Shown here in pieces: positions 45,281-56,756 of a stretch of DNA of 64,000 nucleotides. This stretch comes from Uranotaenia lowii (taxonomy: Eukaryota; Arthropoda; Insecta; Diptera; Culicidae): NCBI RefSeq assembly GCF_029784155.1, contig NC_073693.1:150600843-150664842 (forward strand). The letters are read 5' to 3'. A model generated the notes under the pieces. It saw only the letters and a program-made list of their open reading frames with translations. It did not search any database and was not told where the DNA came from. Position 1 is the first letter of the stretch. Every line of letters starts with the position of its first letter. The position numbers and the translations under genes were made by a program.

Positions 45281-45690
45281 GTTGAGTGAGAAAAGTTACA
45301 ATTCAATCATTACACAAATTATTTTCCCCACAGACTCTTCGATTTACTTATACTTGGACACAATTTTCGGTGAAGTTTTTGAATTTTTCAAATTTCAAAT
45401 TTTAATCGTTTTTTTCTGAACATAAACTTAATTTTTTTTTAAATGAGTAAAATTGCACAACACGATAACTTTATTGCATGTTTTCTCCAGTGTTCGGCAA
45501 CAAACGTTAAATCGCTTTTTTTTGCAAGCGTACTAAAAAAATTTAAACAAAAACAAATTTTACCACCTGGTAGCGATCATTCATGCATGGCTAATGACAC
45601 AAAGATGAGTTGTTAAAGATGATTTGTTAGTTTGTTGAAAATTTGTGTCATATTAAATTGGCTAAAAAAAAATAGCGGATAAACTTTCGT
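45281..45690. other. AT-rich interval, nothing recognised
   Basis: No gene or bounded repeat seen. Confidence 0.4.
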
Positions 45691-45697
45691 TTGCTAA

Positions 45698-45789
45698 CCG
45701 ACTCAGATGGTGCACTGGGTAAGGCATCGGACTGGGAAGCCGAGATGAAATGTTGCACTGAGTTCGATTCTCATTATATTTTTTTTTTG
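45698..45789 (+). repeat. tRNA-like unit with T10 terminator
   Basis: ATGGTGCACTGGGTAAGGCA resembles a D-arm/A box, and GAGTTCGATTCTC a B box, followed by a T-run at about 45780-45789. No good cloverleaf. Probably a SINE head, different from the SINE at 45077-45268. Confidence 0.5.
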
Positions 45790-46365
45790 GGATAAATTCT
45801 CCAATAGGATGGTAATCCCATCAAATGTTTTTCTTGTTTCGCTTGAATGGAGCCTTGGAGCTGGACTTTTTATGCCAGTAGTGCTTTTCCAATCATATTA
45901 TCTTTAGTACAATAGGGGAGAATGAGGATACTTGATCTCTGGGGATACTTGATTCCTTAGCTATATCTTGAAACTAGAATGACTTACAAGGATCAAATGT
46001 TCTAGAAAAATGTGCTAAATGGAGCAAAACAACTATGCTATAAGCTCAAAAAATTTAAACAAAATATTTTTTTTGGTTATTGAACTTTGTTTGAAATGTC
46101 ACAAAATGCGACTCCAAGATCTTTTTTTATCACTTTAAAATGTTTCTTACATGAAAAAATAAAAATAAAAACATATATTCTAATATATAAATCGTTAGAG
46201 TGTAAAACGAACTTCATAATACCTACCATATTTTCAAAAAAAATGGTAAACTCTCAACATTTCTAAGATAAAGTTTTCTAAAATGTATATTATGGGTTCA
46301 ATTGATCCCTAGAGTTCAAAAAGGTGTTTTTTTCTTCTAATTAGATCGTGATCATTTCTGATTAT

Positions 46366-46541
46366 ACTCGGGCTTGTTGGCAAGTCTGTTGCTTCCTGAG
46401 CCGATGTCCGCGAGTTCGAGCCCAAGAGGAAATATCCGTTGTACCGGATAAGTTTTTCAATAACGATTCGCCAACTGGAACGTTGAAAAAGTCGCGAATG
46501 CCATAAAGATGGTAAAACGACTATAATCGAAACAAAAAAAA
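46366..46541 (+). mobile_element. tRNA-derived SINE, second copy, 9-bp TSD
   Basis: The same family as 45077-45268 in opposite orientation, lacking most of the A box (it begins ACTCGGGCTTGTTGGCAAGT). It ends in an A8 tail and is flanked by TCTGATTAT at 46357-46365 and 46542-46550. Confidence 0.85.
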
Positions 46542-46770
46542 TCTGATTATTGCTAATTGCATGAATTTTTAGACTATTGAGAGAATCTGATTTGACAGAT
46601 AACAATTCCGCACTCACTAACACCATCACATTATTTATATAAACTATCATGTGCTTAAAGTTGAAAAGGGACTATATGAAAAAAGGACCAACATCAGAGT
46701 TCAGCCTACTTCAAATTGTTTCTACCAAAAAATCAACTTTCATACGCACCGTTGCCGTCTTTAACAAACT

Positions 46771-47285
46771 GCGCAGATTGCACCTATTTAGACCCCCGTG
46801 CAAATAATTTGCGCGCAGTAAAATCTGCTCACAGACCTATACAATGGCACATATCGATATTCTTTACACCTTTGGATAAAATTGAATTAAAAACAATTAC
46901 GACTGGTGTGTCAGTACAAATTGTAAGTGAATCCATAATTTTTTGGCTAATTTTTCAGTGATTCGAAAAACGCCCGAATAATGCATGATTTATTTGTTCT
47001 ACTAACATTCTTCTACCCGAATGTACAGAATGCATTCTGTTTTCTGTTCGTTTCTTTTCATTTGTTGATCGGTCAATTTTCGTTATTAAACTCCTTGGTT
47101 CGCATTTCATAATAATTTTCGCCAAAACAATAACGATTATGCCGTTTGGAAATGTGATTCGAAAATCAGTAGCGAGCAACGGTTGATTGGAAAAACTGAC
47201 ACGGGTTGTCTATGTGTGCGTCAGTGCGAAAATATTTCTGCGTGGAAATTATTTGCACAGAAGTCTAAATAGGTGCAATTTCCGC
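46771..47285. repeat. 515-bp MITE with GATTGCACCTATTTAGAC termini
   Basis: Left GCGCAGATTGCACCTATTTA and right (reverse complement) GCGGAAATTGCACCTATTTA are inverted repeats continuing through GTGCAAATAATTT. The target duplication is not clear. Nested in the element at 45915-47786. Confidence 0.7.
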
Positions 47286-47788
47286 AATACAAGATTACGA
47301 TTATTTATCCAATAACTGATATTTATACAATAATTGTCTGCCAAAAAGCGCTAAGGAAGTTGATTTTATCTTAAATTCAGAAATTCGCCCTAAAGTATGC
47401 AATGATACTAGGGTTCAGACATAGTTTGGAATTTTCTTCTTCTGACATTAATAAACTGTGAAATGAGAAAAAAACGTGACCAAAATAGTCTATTGACATT
47501 CTTTTTTGAAATTTGGTTTGATTTTTTCAAAGGACTAGAGCCCCCGGAATGAAGGATCAAATCTCCTTCAATAAAGGATCAAGTCTCCCCCCACTTAAAA
47601 AATATTGCAAATTTTTTACTCCCACAAAAATTCCCATCTACGGGTTCAAGAATCGTTCTAATTTTTGGCACAAAGAAACTTTAAGTTACAAGCTGTCAGA
47701 AAACGTAAAAGACGGTGAGTTGCTAAATTTTTCCAAAAAGAAATGGTGTAAATAAGAAAAGGGGATCAAGTATCCCCACTCTCCCCTA

Positions 47789-48194
47789 CGCTTTTCAGTG
47801 CAATTTTGGCACAGAGATTTGCTATGAATATGCATTGGAATTTTGCAACCTTTTCTATGGGTGTAGTATGTACAGAATTCACTCAGATGTTTGTCAGCTA
47901 CAATTTTCATTCCCCATAAGAACGAAAAAATTCCAATACAATCAATTTCAAGCTTCGCATGTCAAATTAGTGTGGACAGGCACGGTTCCCCAAAACGACA
48001 CGCAAAGCTCCACATCTCCCCAACCGAGTTTTCTTTTCCTGTCAAAACTGATACCCTCGGAGCCGCTCAAGAAAAGCGCACACAGGTGGCCATCCGCGAA
48101 TCGATGTAAACAAGTATTAGCACCAATTGCCAAAATCCCATACTCTTCCGCCCAGTCACGTAACGCGTGTAGCTACAAGCAACTCAACCCGAAA
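47789..48194. other. Low-copy interval
   Basis: GC-richer around 47970-48180. A 141-codon plus-strand frame crosses it, but composition and the terminal poly-Phe run from a LINE tail argue against a gene. Confidence 0.4.
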
Positions 48195-48207
48195 TTGTTA
48201 AGGACAT

Positions 48208-49156
48208 TTTTTTTTTTTTTTTTTCCTTGTAGGGGAGAGCCCACTGCGACCAATAGTTGATCTATTGTGGTAATTACCCCGCGTTACTGTATGCTATCAG
48301 GCTCACCTGCACTATGGGTTGAAGTGACAGTTGATTGCTGACTAGGCATTTTATCCCAATCGGGTATGATATCAAAGATGTATGATATAACCTTCTTAGG
48401 GCTGATATTCAACCATATATCTTGTGCGCTTATTAACTTTGCCCCAAGAACACGCTCTCTCCTATTTAGGAGGGCGCAGCAGTTGCATAGAAGATGCTCT
48501 GCAGTTTCTTTTTCGAACCCGCAGAACCGACAGTCGTCGTTTTGAATAATGTTTATCCTTTTGAGATGCTGTTTTGTTGGACAGTGTCCTGTCAATAGAC
48601 CAGTGTAAGTACTTAATTCGTGCTTACTTAAGTTTAACATGTTTTTGGAGAGTCGTGCGCTTGGTTCAATGAATCTTTTTGCCTGAGTTGCTCCCTCTGC
48701 TGTTCTCCAGTTGGAGACAATAGTGGTGCTTTCCCAGTTCTTGAGTTCCATATTCAAGGCACTCCTAGATACTCCGCAGAAAGGTTCAGGTCCAATTAAC
48801 AGGCCCTGAGATCCTTCCCTAGCTAGCTGGTCTGCTTCTTCGTTCCCTAGGATACCGCAGTGGCCTGGAACCCAGAATAACAATACTCTGTTCCGTATGG
48901 CCAGGTTTCTTAGTGCAACAATACACTCCCATACTAGCTTGGAGTAACATGTGAAAGTACTTAGTGCTCGAAGAGCGGCCTGACTATCAGAGAATATATA
49001 GATACTTGTGTACCTGTATCCTCTTTTCAAACAGGCTAAAGTGCATTCTAAAATTGCTTGAACTTCTGCTTGGAACACTGTTGGCCAGTTTCCCATAGGA
49101 ATTGAGATCCTGAGTCTAGGTCCGAACACCCCTGCCCCAGTTCTATTATCCATTTT
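48208..49156 (-). mobile_element. 5'-truncated LINE (RNase H end) with 13-bp TSD
   Basis: On the minus strand the insert starts at 49156 inside RNase H, ends in an A-tail (T-run at 48207-48224), and is flanked by TTGTTAAGGACAT at 48195-48207 and 49157-49169. It is a textbook target-primed insertion. It belongs to the same RNase H-bearing group as the LINE at 39864-42947, though a different family. Confidence 0.9.
48284..49153 (-). pseudogene. LINE ORF2 C-terminus, RNase H domain
   Basis: A 289-codon uninterrupted frame. The first RNase H Asp is lost by truncation; the Glu (FQAEVQAI), second Asp (FSDSQAA) and third Asp (NEEADQLAR) remain, with LLFWVPGHCGILGN between them. A C-terminal Cys/His cluster follows (CRFCGFEKETAEHLLCNC), as in its relative at 40056-42947. 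The intact frame suggests a fairly recent insertion, but the missing RT makes it nonfunctional. Confidence 0.85.
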
Positions 49157-49169
49157 TTGTTAAGGACAT

Positions 49170-51675
49170 AATACACTCCCCCGGAAAACCAGCCTTCAAG
49201 TTTGTTCGGGGTTATTTTTATTTTTATTTTTTTGGTTTTATTTGAGAGAGAAACATGGGTATACTCGTGTCGTATACATACAAATAAATAAATATATGCC
49301 TTCACGTATCGATCGCTGGAAAATGGCGAATAACCAAATGAAGAATGAAATAAAATAACTGTATAGAAGACGAACCATTTGCCAGACCTTTCTGCCACTC
49401 GAAGCACATTAATCACAATTTAATTTAAGCCGACAGTATCACGCAACCATTATAAATTTTTGCCACATTTCTGTCAGACCAGCTAGGGTACAGGAGGGAA
49501 TTTTCGTCCACTAAAGAAAATTAATTTTAGTGAAAAAAATTATCAAACATCCTTCAATTGGTTTTGAGGACTGTTCAGAGAATACTTAATATAAGTATTT
49601 GAATTAAGTTGTCCCTTAACTTATCAGTTTTCAGGACCCCTCCACAAAGAGAAGTGAAAATCGAATTATAATCAAGAACTTTTCCATTGTGCTGATGAGG
49701 ATACTGTTACGCTTCTGTCATTTTAAAATTGGCAGAACAGATGGGCAGAAGAATGAAGGCTCAATTCGAAAAATAATGACATTATAATGTCATCAATTGG
49801 CGGTAAGGTAATTCCAGATCTTGTTTCGTTTCATCCATCCAAATTTTGGGACGACATTAAGGTTTGCTTTATTTTAAAATCGTCGGAAAATAAGCCTAGA
49901 TATATAAAACTCTTTACCCACTCGTTATTTTCCCATGACGAGGGGTTTATGGATTTGAAGTTTAATTTCTGGATTTCATTCATAACTGAAAAATAAAGTC
50001 GACCTACACTGTCAATGATCATGGCTGTTCATCTCGTTTGACTTTAGGATTATCTATGTTTATTCTCTGAGAAAACTTTCTAACGAACAAACATCCCAAT
50101 CAATTTGCTGATTGCCCTTTGGACATTTTTTCACGCAATAATGCAAAAACTCAATGGACTCCCTAACTTCCACGACGAGTTGTTGGAAGCCCCGGGGGAT
50201 TTCCTTGCAAAGTTTCAAAATTTCAAAGAAAACGAGCTCACCTTTATTTGAACTGTATTTCCCAGTTGGAGCTTCATGTCGGGCTTCCCCTGCAAAAGGG
50301 ATATATCAAGCATTTCTCGGTCCTCACTAATAGGGAGGGAAAACTTTTCGGCAAGAACCCTACGCATTCCGTGGACCGTTTTTACGCTTCCTCATCCGGG
50401 AAGTTGGAACCAATCGCTCAAGCAAGGATGAAAGTAAATCGGCCTTTGTTGGGTTGAAGGGCCATCAGCAGTGCGTTAGATGGTTATTGAAAATTTAACA
50501 TGGGATAGGTATATGTATAGTATATTGGATCAACTTTACAGAACAAAAATATAGTTTTTCAACTATAACCAAACCACTATTGTTTGTTGGTTGAACGTAA
50601 AATAAAAAAAACGACTTATAAATTTAGTGTATCTTCTAATATTATTATTTACTGCCTCAAATGCTCAGCTTTTGATCAATGTGGGTTGATAGTTCTAAAC
50701 AACTTTTTTGCATCAATCATATATAAGGGAAACAACTATAGTTGAGTTTCTATGTCGAACAAGTTTAGTTTTCCTAAACCGGTCAAATAGACTATTTTCA
50801 TATTACCAAAATACCTGGTAGGAAAATCGGCATTTCCGGTAAATTATTCTTCATCCTTAAACCAGATCAACAAAAAAAAATACAAAAGCATATGGTTTAT
50901 CCACTATCCACAATCTCTTTTCTCGCATACATAAATTCACATTTTCAGTTTTTTCATGTCACTGATCAGACCCAAATGCTCATTTTATCAAGAAATTTAT
51001 TTCTAAAACCATTTTCTTACTATTGACCATCACACAAACTCGAAAAGTTCTTTTTTCTTAAACGATTCAAAATAAATCAGAATCAAATTTCCAATTTTTT
51101 CGGTAATTTATTTTTTAATTATTCCAAATGATGATCGATATTCTGAAATAGAAATTTTATGTCAAAATATTTTCGAAACATCAGAAATCATATGCAAATT
51201 AAAATAAAAAAACCTTGAATTAAAAGCATCGGGCATAAGAGTCAGTGGACAGAAATAGAATTCATAAAATATGACGCCAGATTAAAAAAAAATTAATCAC
51301 GATTTGAAATGTGAGTTTTTGATAGGGATGAAAATATCCATTTGTACTCAAGATAATTTATTTAAAACACAATGATGATGGTTGAATTTAACTTAAATAA
51401 AGGAAGAAAATATTCAATTTTAGTTCAAGAGTGCCAGTGTTTAAAGTCAGAGATAAAATCCTTTTTTATTTTCAAATTCTTCCAGTTATCCAATTGAAAG
51501 GCTCACAATAATAACTTTATAAATTTAAAAAAAAAACATGCTCAAATCATCATCACTGACAAACAACAGATTGGGAAAAAGGCGCTATCCTGAATTATCA
51601 GATGAGAAAATCATAAAAATATAAATAATCAATTCCAAGTTTCGTTGTGGATATTGAAAGCACTAAGCAAATACC
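49170..51675. other. AT-rich to low-copy interval, no gene
   Basis: A GC-richer segment at 50150-50460 has frames without domains; the rest is AT-rich. Confidence 0.4.
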
Positions 51676-51920
51676 GTAAACTGGGGGAACTTTGATCACT
51701 TTTTTTCATTCATTTTTTAATATTTTGGAAGGGGTTGCTTTTTCGTAATACCTAAAAGCTTTAAACCCTTACTGAGGTGAAGAGTTTTTAACATGGACGT
51801 GGATTGCAGTAAATTCAAACGAAATTCGTGATCATAATAAAATGTTTGCTACAAAACCAGATTTCGAGTTACGGGGTAACTTTGATCACCATGGTTTTTA
51901 CGTATCTCAACATCTTCAAT
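51676..51920 (+). repeat. ACCGTAAACTGGGGGAACTT repeat, truncated
   Basis: It begins ACCGTAAACTGGGGGAACTT followed by TGATCAC, and later has GGGGTAACTTTGATCACCAT and TATCTCAACATCTTCAATTT. These match the element at 60598-60845, whose right part occurs in the reverse orientation. The LINE tail at 51921 cuts it. Confidence 0.6.
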
Positions 51921-53730
51921 TTTATTATTTTTTTTATTATTATTATATTTATTCATCGAACATTTTGTTTAAATGAATTAGAATATAGAACAAACATCAA
52001 TCAGATAGAATTAAATAGACTGGACTGGCGAACACGACGAATAAAACGACTAGCTGGTTCATTGAACTGGTGCAGATGTTCAGCGTCCTGGAATACTCGC
52101 ATCATCGCACTCAATGGCTCATTATAGCCGTAGGATGTTCGGTGGACTCGGTTTGATAGTAACGAGTGAGATCGTAAGGTCCTTAATGGCGCACTAAAGC
52201 ATATCATTTCCAGCAAGTGTGGTGACTGGACCTCACCGTTCAATACTTTAGCGACGAATGTTGCTTGTTGCATCCTTCGGCGGCGTTCCAGTGTTTCAAT
52301 ACCCAAAAGCTGGCAGCGATTAGGATAAGCGGGAAGATCCTCAGGATGGTGCCATGGCAGATGTCGTAGGGCGAATCTTAAAAAACGCTTCTGGATGCGC
52401 TCAATTCGTAAGATCCAACACAGCTGGTAGGGGGCCCAGACAATTGCAGCATGTTCTATTATGGATCGGACGAGTGCACAGTAGAGCGACTTCAAGCACA
52501 GCGGATCAGTAAATTCTCGTGCTATTTTTGAAATGAATCCAAGTTGTCGATTGGCTTTATTTATAACGGTTGTTCGATGGCTGTTGAACGTGAGCTGTGC
52601 ATCAAGGGTAACACCTAGATCGTCAACTTCCAATACCCTTTTAAGATGCTGATGATCGATGCTATAGTCGTGTAGAATGGGTGATTTTTTTTCGATGGAA
52701 GGTTATTACATAGCATTTAGGGATACTAACCGATAACTTATTCAGTCTACACCATTCACTAAACCGATCGAGCAGCGATTGGAGCTGGGCACAATCCTCG
52801 GTGCATTCTATTGGGACATATATTTTCAAATCATCAGCATATGCAATCTTAGTTCCATCATCCAAACTGATTATCAGATCGTTGAAAAACAACACAAACA
52901 GCAGAGGCCCAAGATTGCTTCCCTGAGGCACCCCAGACCGATTTTTGAAAGGAAAGGATATGCTATCACCAAATTTAATTCTGATGCACCGATCTGTGAG
53001 GAAGGATTCCAACCAAACAACCATGTTCTCATGAACACCAAGTTTAGATAGTTTGGCAAGCAATATTCTGTGATCAATCCTGTCAAATGCAGCCTTGATG
53101 TCGGTGTAAACAGCATCTACTTGGTTTTTACACTCCATCTGGTTCAGGCAAAACGATGTGTATTGCAAAAGGTTTGTACTCACCGATCTACCAGGCATAA
53201 ACCCGTGCTGTTCGGCCGCAATATATTGGGATGAAGCTCGCAATAGAACGCCACTCACGATGATTTCGAAAAGTTTAGAACCTGCCGACAAACTGGTTAT
53301 ACCTCGATACTGTTTTACGTCCCTTCGATCGCCATTTTTAAACACTGGAAACATAAACGAATTTTTCCATTTTTCAGGAAATTTACGTTGCTGAAAAGAT
53401 CTGTTGTAAATTCGTGCTAGAGGCATTGAAAGAGCTTCGATGCAGCGGCAGTAAATTACAGCTGGAATTCCATCAGGTCCAGGAGCGAATGAGGTTTTCA
53501 ATTTCCTCGCGGCGTGTACAATTAGCTCTTGGTTTATCACAAAAGTGTTAAGCTCGATAGCATCGACTGGGACATGATAATTGGCTTCGCTGCACTCAGT
53601 TTCGGAAGAAACAGTGTCTGAAAACACCGATCGAAAATGCTCTGCAAATAAGTTGCAACAAGTATCCGGAGAGTTATCAAACGAGCTCGTTTGAAGTGTG
53701 CGTAAAAACACGCTCTCAAACCATTGGGCT
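51921..53730 (-). mobile_element. 5'-truncated Jockey/CR1-type LINE
   Basis: On the minus strand it starts at about 53730 in the region before RT and ends with an AATAAT-type tail (complement at 51921-51950). RT is nearly complete; no RNase H follows, unlike the other two LINEs. A target duplication could not be found. It inserted into, or next to, the repeat at 51676. Confidence 0.8.
52001..53711 (-). pseudogene. LINE reverse transcriptase (Jockey/CR1-type), one frameshift
   Basis: Frame 1 (53711 to 52662) holds SFAPGPDGIPAVIY, KNGDRRDVKQYRGITSLS, the catalytic motif A VYTDIKAAFDRIDH, motif B GVPQGSNLGPLLF and motif C IAYADDLKIY. Frame 2 (52633 to 52001) holds the thumb and C-terminal region (LEVDDLGVTLDAQLTF through HRTSYGYNEPLSAMMRVF). 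The two frames join at an A8 run (T8 at 52685-52692), so a one-base slip is the only visible lesion downstream of the truncation. RT active-site residues are all present. The N-terminal endonuclease is missing. Confidence 0.9.
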
Positions 53731-55270
53731 CGCTATACAGGCTATACATGGGAATTCTCTTTCTGGGTTTCTCATGTATAGTTAGCTAATGCAGAGCAAA
53801 GTCGGGAGCAATTCATGGGAGCTTTTCATCAACATGCCCTCTAGCCTAAAATTTCAACACCTATCAAGCTTTCTCCTATTGGCGCACTAATGCCTGTCTA
53901 TCCACCTTTCTTTCAAATTCTATAAAATAAATTCTCTCTAGTTTTCATTCCGCCGCACATGCCATTAAAATTATAATCATACAAATTACGGCGATTAAAA
54001 TCATATAACAATATGAAGATATATATGATAAGTTTAAACATTTTTGAAAGAAATTTTTCAGTAAAATGTTAGATAGATTAAAATCAACAAGTTCGATAAA
54101 GTCTGCAAAACGATTCGATTTTTGCTTTAATAAATCTCTAATTAAATTAAGTTAATCCATCTTAAAAAATTCATTACAAATAGTGAACAAAAAAAACTTC
54201 CATAACTATTTTTCACAGAAGTCAAAATTGTTTATTATATTAAAGAATAGGTTGGGTTTTTGTGTGTCAAAAAAGTGAGTTTCAATACAAAGAGTTTATT
54301 AAATAGCTAATCGAAATTGAGAATTTGAAATACGTTTCAATTCGTGAACGTCATGTTGTGTCGTAGAATGAAATGTCTTAGGCCTAGAATAGGGTCACCA
54401 TATCCTGCAACGTCAAAAAGAGTACATTGGAATCAAGTTTCAAGAAAAATGAGGAGAAACGGGAGAACCCACGATTGCACCGATTCAAACACTGCCAATA
54501 TGTGTTGAAAGCAATGTGACTAACATGACAGTTATAAAATTTTTTGAAAAACAAAACTTTTATCATTATAAAACGAATCTCAGTTTTTGTTCCTTGTTAT
54601 TTGATAATTTGATTTGATATTTATTGATTTAACAATGTATTGTGAAATGAGGTTCATTTAGTGAAATTCGCATAAGTACATGTTCCATTTCAAATTTAAA
54701 AAAAATTAGAAAAAACATGTTCCATTTATTTTTTATTTGACCTCAAATTTTGTTTTATTTAAACCAAAGTCATTTAATAATTACAAATCAGCCGTCATGT
54801 GAGATTTGATTGGAGGTCAAATTAGGGTATTCGATTTAACTAGGGTTGCTATCCGTCCTGCTAAAGTGGGAAATGTCCTGCTATTTTAGAAAATGAACCG
54901 CTGTTCCGCTTACCTTCTCCAATTCTACCACTTTAAAATAGTTGGTCCGTGCTTGATGAAAACGCTTCTTATAAAATCTCTCCTCGATCATTTTCCTCCT
55001 GTGATTTTTTTTTCCTAATTTCTTTAATCCATTTAGGATTTTCAAAACTAGAAATGTTCTTTCTTGAAGAGCATTCCATTCTCCGATGAGGCTTTAAAAA
55101 TTAAATAGATAACACTTTTATGGAGTTTCTTTGACTTTTACTGGAAAAATTTAAACTTAACTTCAATTTATATCCATTTGTTCAACACAGAAAATTATTC
55201 AAATTCAATGTTGTTTTTGTGTTTTTTTTCTCGAAACAAGCCGGATTTTTTTTGTTTAGTTTTTAGCATT
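53731..55270. other. AT-rich interval with hairpin and AGGGTTGC repeat fragments
   Basis: CTATACATG / CATGTATAG arms form a hairpin near 53742-53781. TAGGGTTGCTATCCGTCCTG at 54841 resembles a widespread insect repeat. No gene seen. Confidence 0.35.
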
Positions 55271-55707
55271 TAAGGTTGCCCGAATATTTTCCAGACATAT
55301 CTAGACCGGGCGAATCCGAGCCAAAATCCGGGCAATATCCGAGCAATTTTAGTCTAAACAACGGAATTATTCAATAAAAATCAAAAAGAAAATATTTTGT
55401 GAAACATCTAAAGTGATTCAAAACACATGAGCAAATTTTAACTTGTATTTTAGACTTCAGAAAAACTGTTAAAGATAATTTAGATTTAACTTGTTAAAAA
55501 ATGAATTTTGGAGGCAAAAATAAAAAAAAATTAATAACTCAATTTGAGTTTTTTTTAAATTATTTCTGGAAATAGAGTGAATAAATCTATGCAAAATGTG
55601 AGCTTTTCTTCACGAAATTCGGGCAACCGCGTCGGACCGAACTTTTCTTTAACTTTGTGTCAAATATCCGGGCAAGTCCAGGTAAGACCGGGCAATCTGG
55701 CAAGCTT
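55271..55707 (+). repeat. GCCCGG-rich MITE, copy 3
   Basis: Begins near TTTAAGGTTGCCCGAATATT and ends GACCGGGCAATCTGGCAAGC. The best match to the other two copies is in the right third (ACCGCGTCGGACCGAACTTT against ACCGGGTCGGACCGAATTTT). Confidence 0.85.
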
Positions 55708-56756
55708 ATAATAGCATCACCATAACAAATTGGTTCAGTTTAGCGTTCTCTGAGCACGTTCTAGCCATGTTGATATTTCTTATTTTGTAGAAAATATTAG
55801 GTATATAACTTGCTTCCAAATAAAGACGGTTCAAGGTTTTCCTCCAGAATCCGAGAGGAATCCCTTGAATGTAAAGATTAAGGAAAAAGTCAAACACTGG
55901 ATAAAAGAGAACAGGACTACCGAAAAAAAAAACAATTTTCAATTAAAAAAATAAATGATTGAAAGAGTTGAATAAAATGAACTTGGTAGATGATCAAAAA
56001 CGGCTGTTTGAAAATATAAAATAATTCTTTAAATTTCGGATTTTTAATAACTCCTAGCTACATTTTCGATTGAAGTGTTCGCCGATTACAAAGATGGAAG
56101 TTTTCTTGAGAATTCAGCTTTTTGAACAAATTCATTTATCTATATTTCTTTACTTTCCATGAACCATTTTAGCTGAAGGAACATAAACATATGTATAGAA
56201 ATGGTCTTAAAAATTGAGATTTTAAGAGTGTCCAAAATTGTCAACTTTTTTCGGCGATGTCCACTTTTTTTTCGTAAAATGTTCCGCTTTTTTTTCTGAA
56301 AGTAAGCCTAGTTTTTTTTAATGCGGGGCAAATATTTCATCTGGGATCATCATCATATTGACCATCATTTCTTCGCTGGATCATGACCAAGGTTCCAATT
56401 ATAAAATTGAAAGTGATTTTTTGCTATCAAATGTCAAAATGACCCAATTCAATTGAGCTTGATATACATTTCAACAGTCGGCAGATCATTTGCGGCGCTG
56501 AAGGAGATCTATCGCAAACTAAAAAGCAAAGTAGGAAAGATTGGATTGAGGATTAATACATTCAAGGCAAGGAAGTGGTGAAGCAGAATACTGATTTTAT
56601 AAAATATTCCATCAAATATGTGTATAAAAACTATGTTCACAAAGACAGACATCTCTTTTTATACATTGGAGTAATTTTTATGTTGAAATCTACTTCAGTA
56701 TTCGAGAAATCGATTGAATTATAAAAGCTTTCTAAATTGCTGAGTTAGGGTTGCCA
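55708..56756. other. AT-rich interval, nothing recognised
   Basis: No gene or bounded repeat seen. Confidence 0.4.

Larger units (their letters stand above)
45915..47786. mobile_element. TIR element (GGGGAGARTGRGGATACTTGATC), TA duplication
   Basis: Left end GGGGAGAATGAGGATACTTG and right end (reverse complement) GGGGAGAGTGGGGATACTTG continue into ATC and are flanked by TA (45913-45914, 47787-47788). The family resemblance to 39691-43719 is confined to the first ~14 bp. The TACTTGATCC motif recurs internally near each end. It carries a SINE (46366-46541) and a second MITE (46771-47285). No transposase frame. Confidence 0.8.

Noticed and set aside
45698..45789. Functional tRNA gene
   Set aside because: The tRNA-like boxes do not fold into a cloverleaf with a proper acceptor stem.
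47835..48260. 141-codon plus-strand frame
   Set aside because: It reads through the T-run of an antisense LINE tail and across an insertion border, so it cannot be an old gene.
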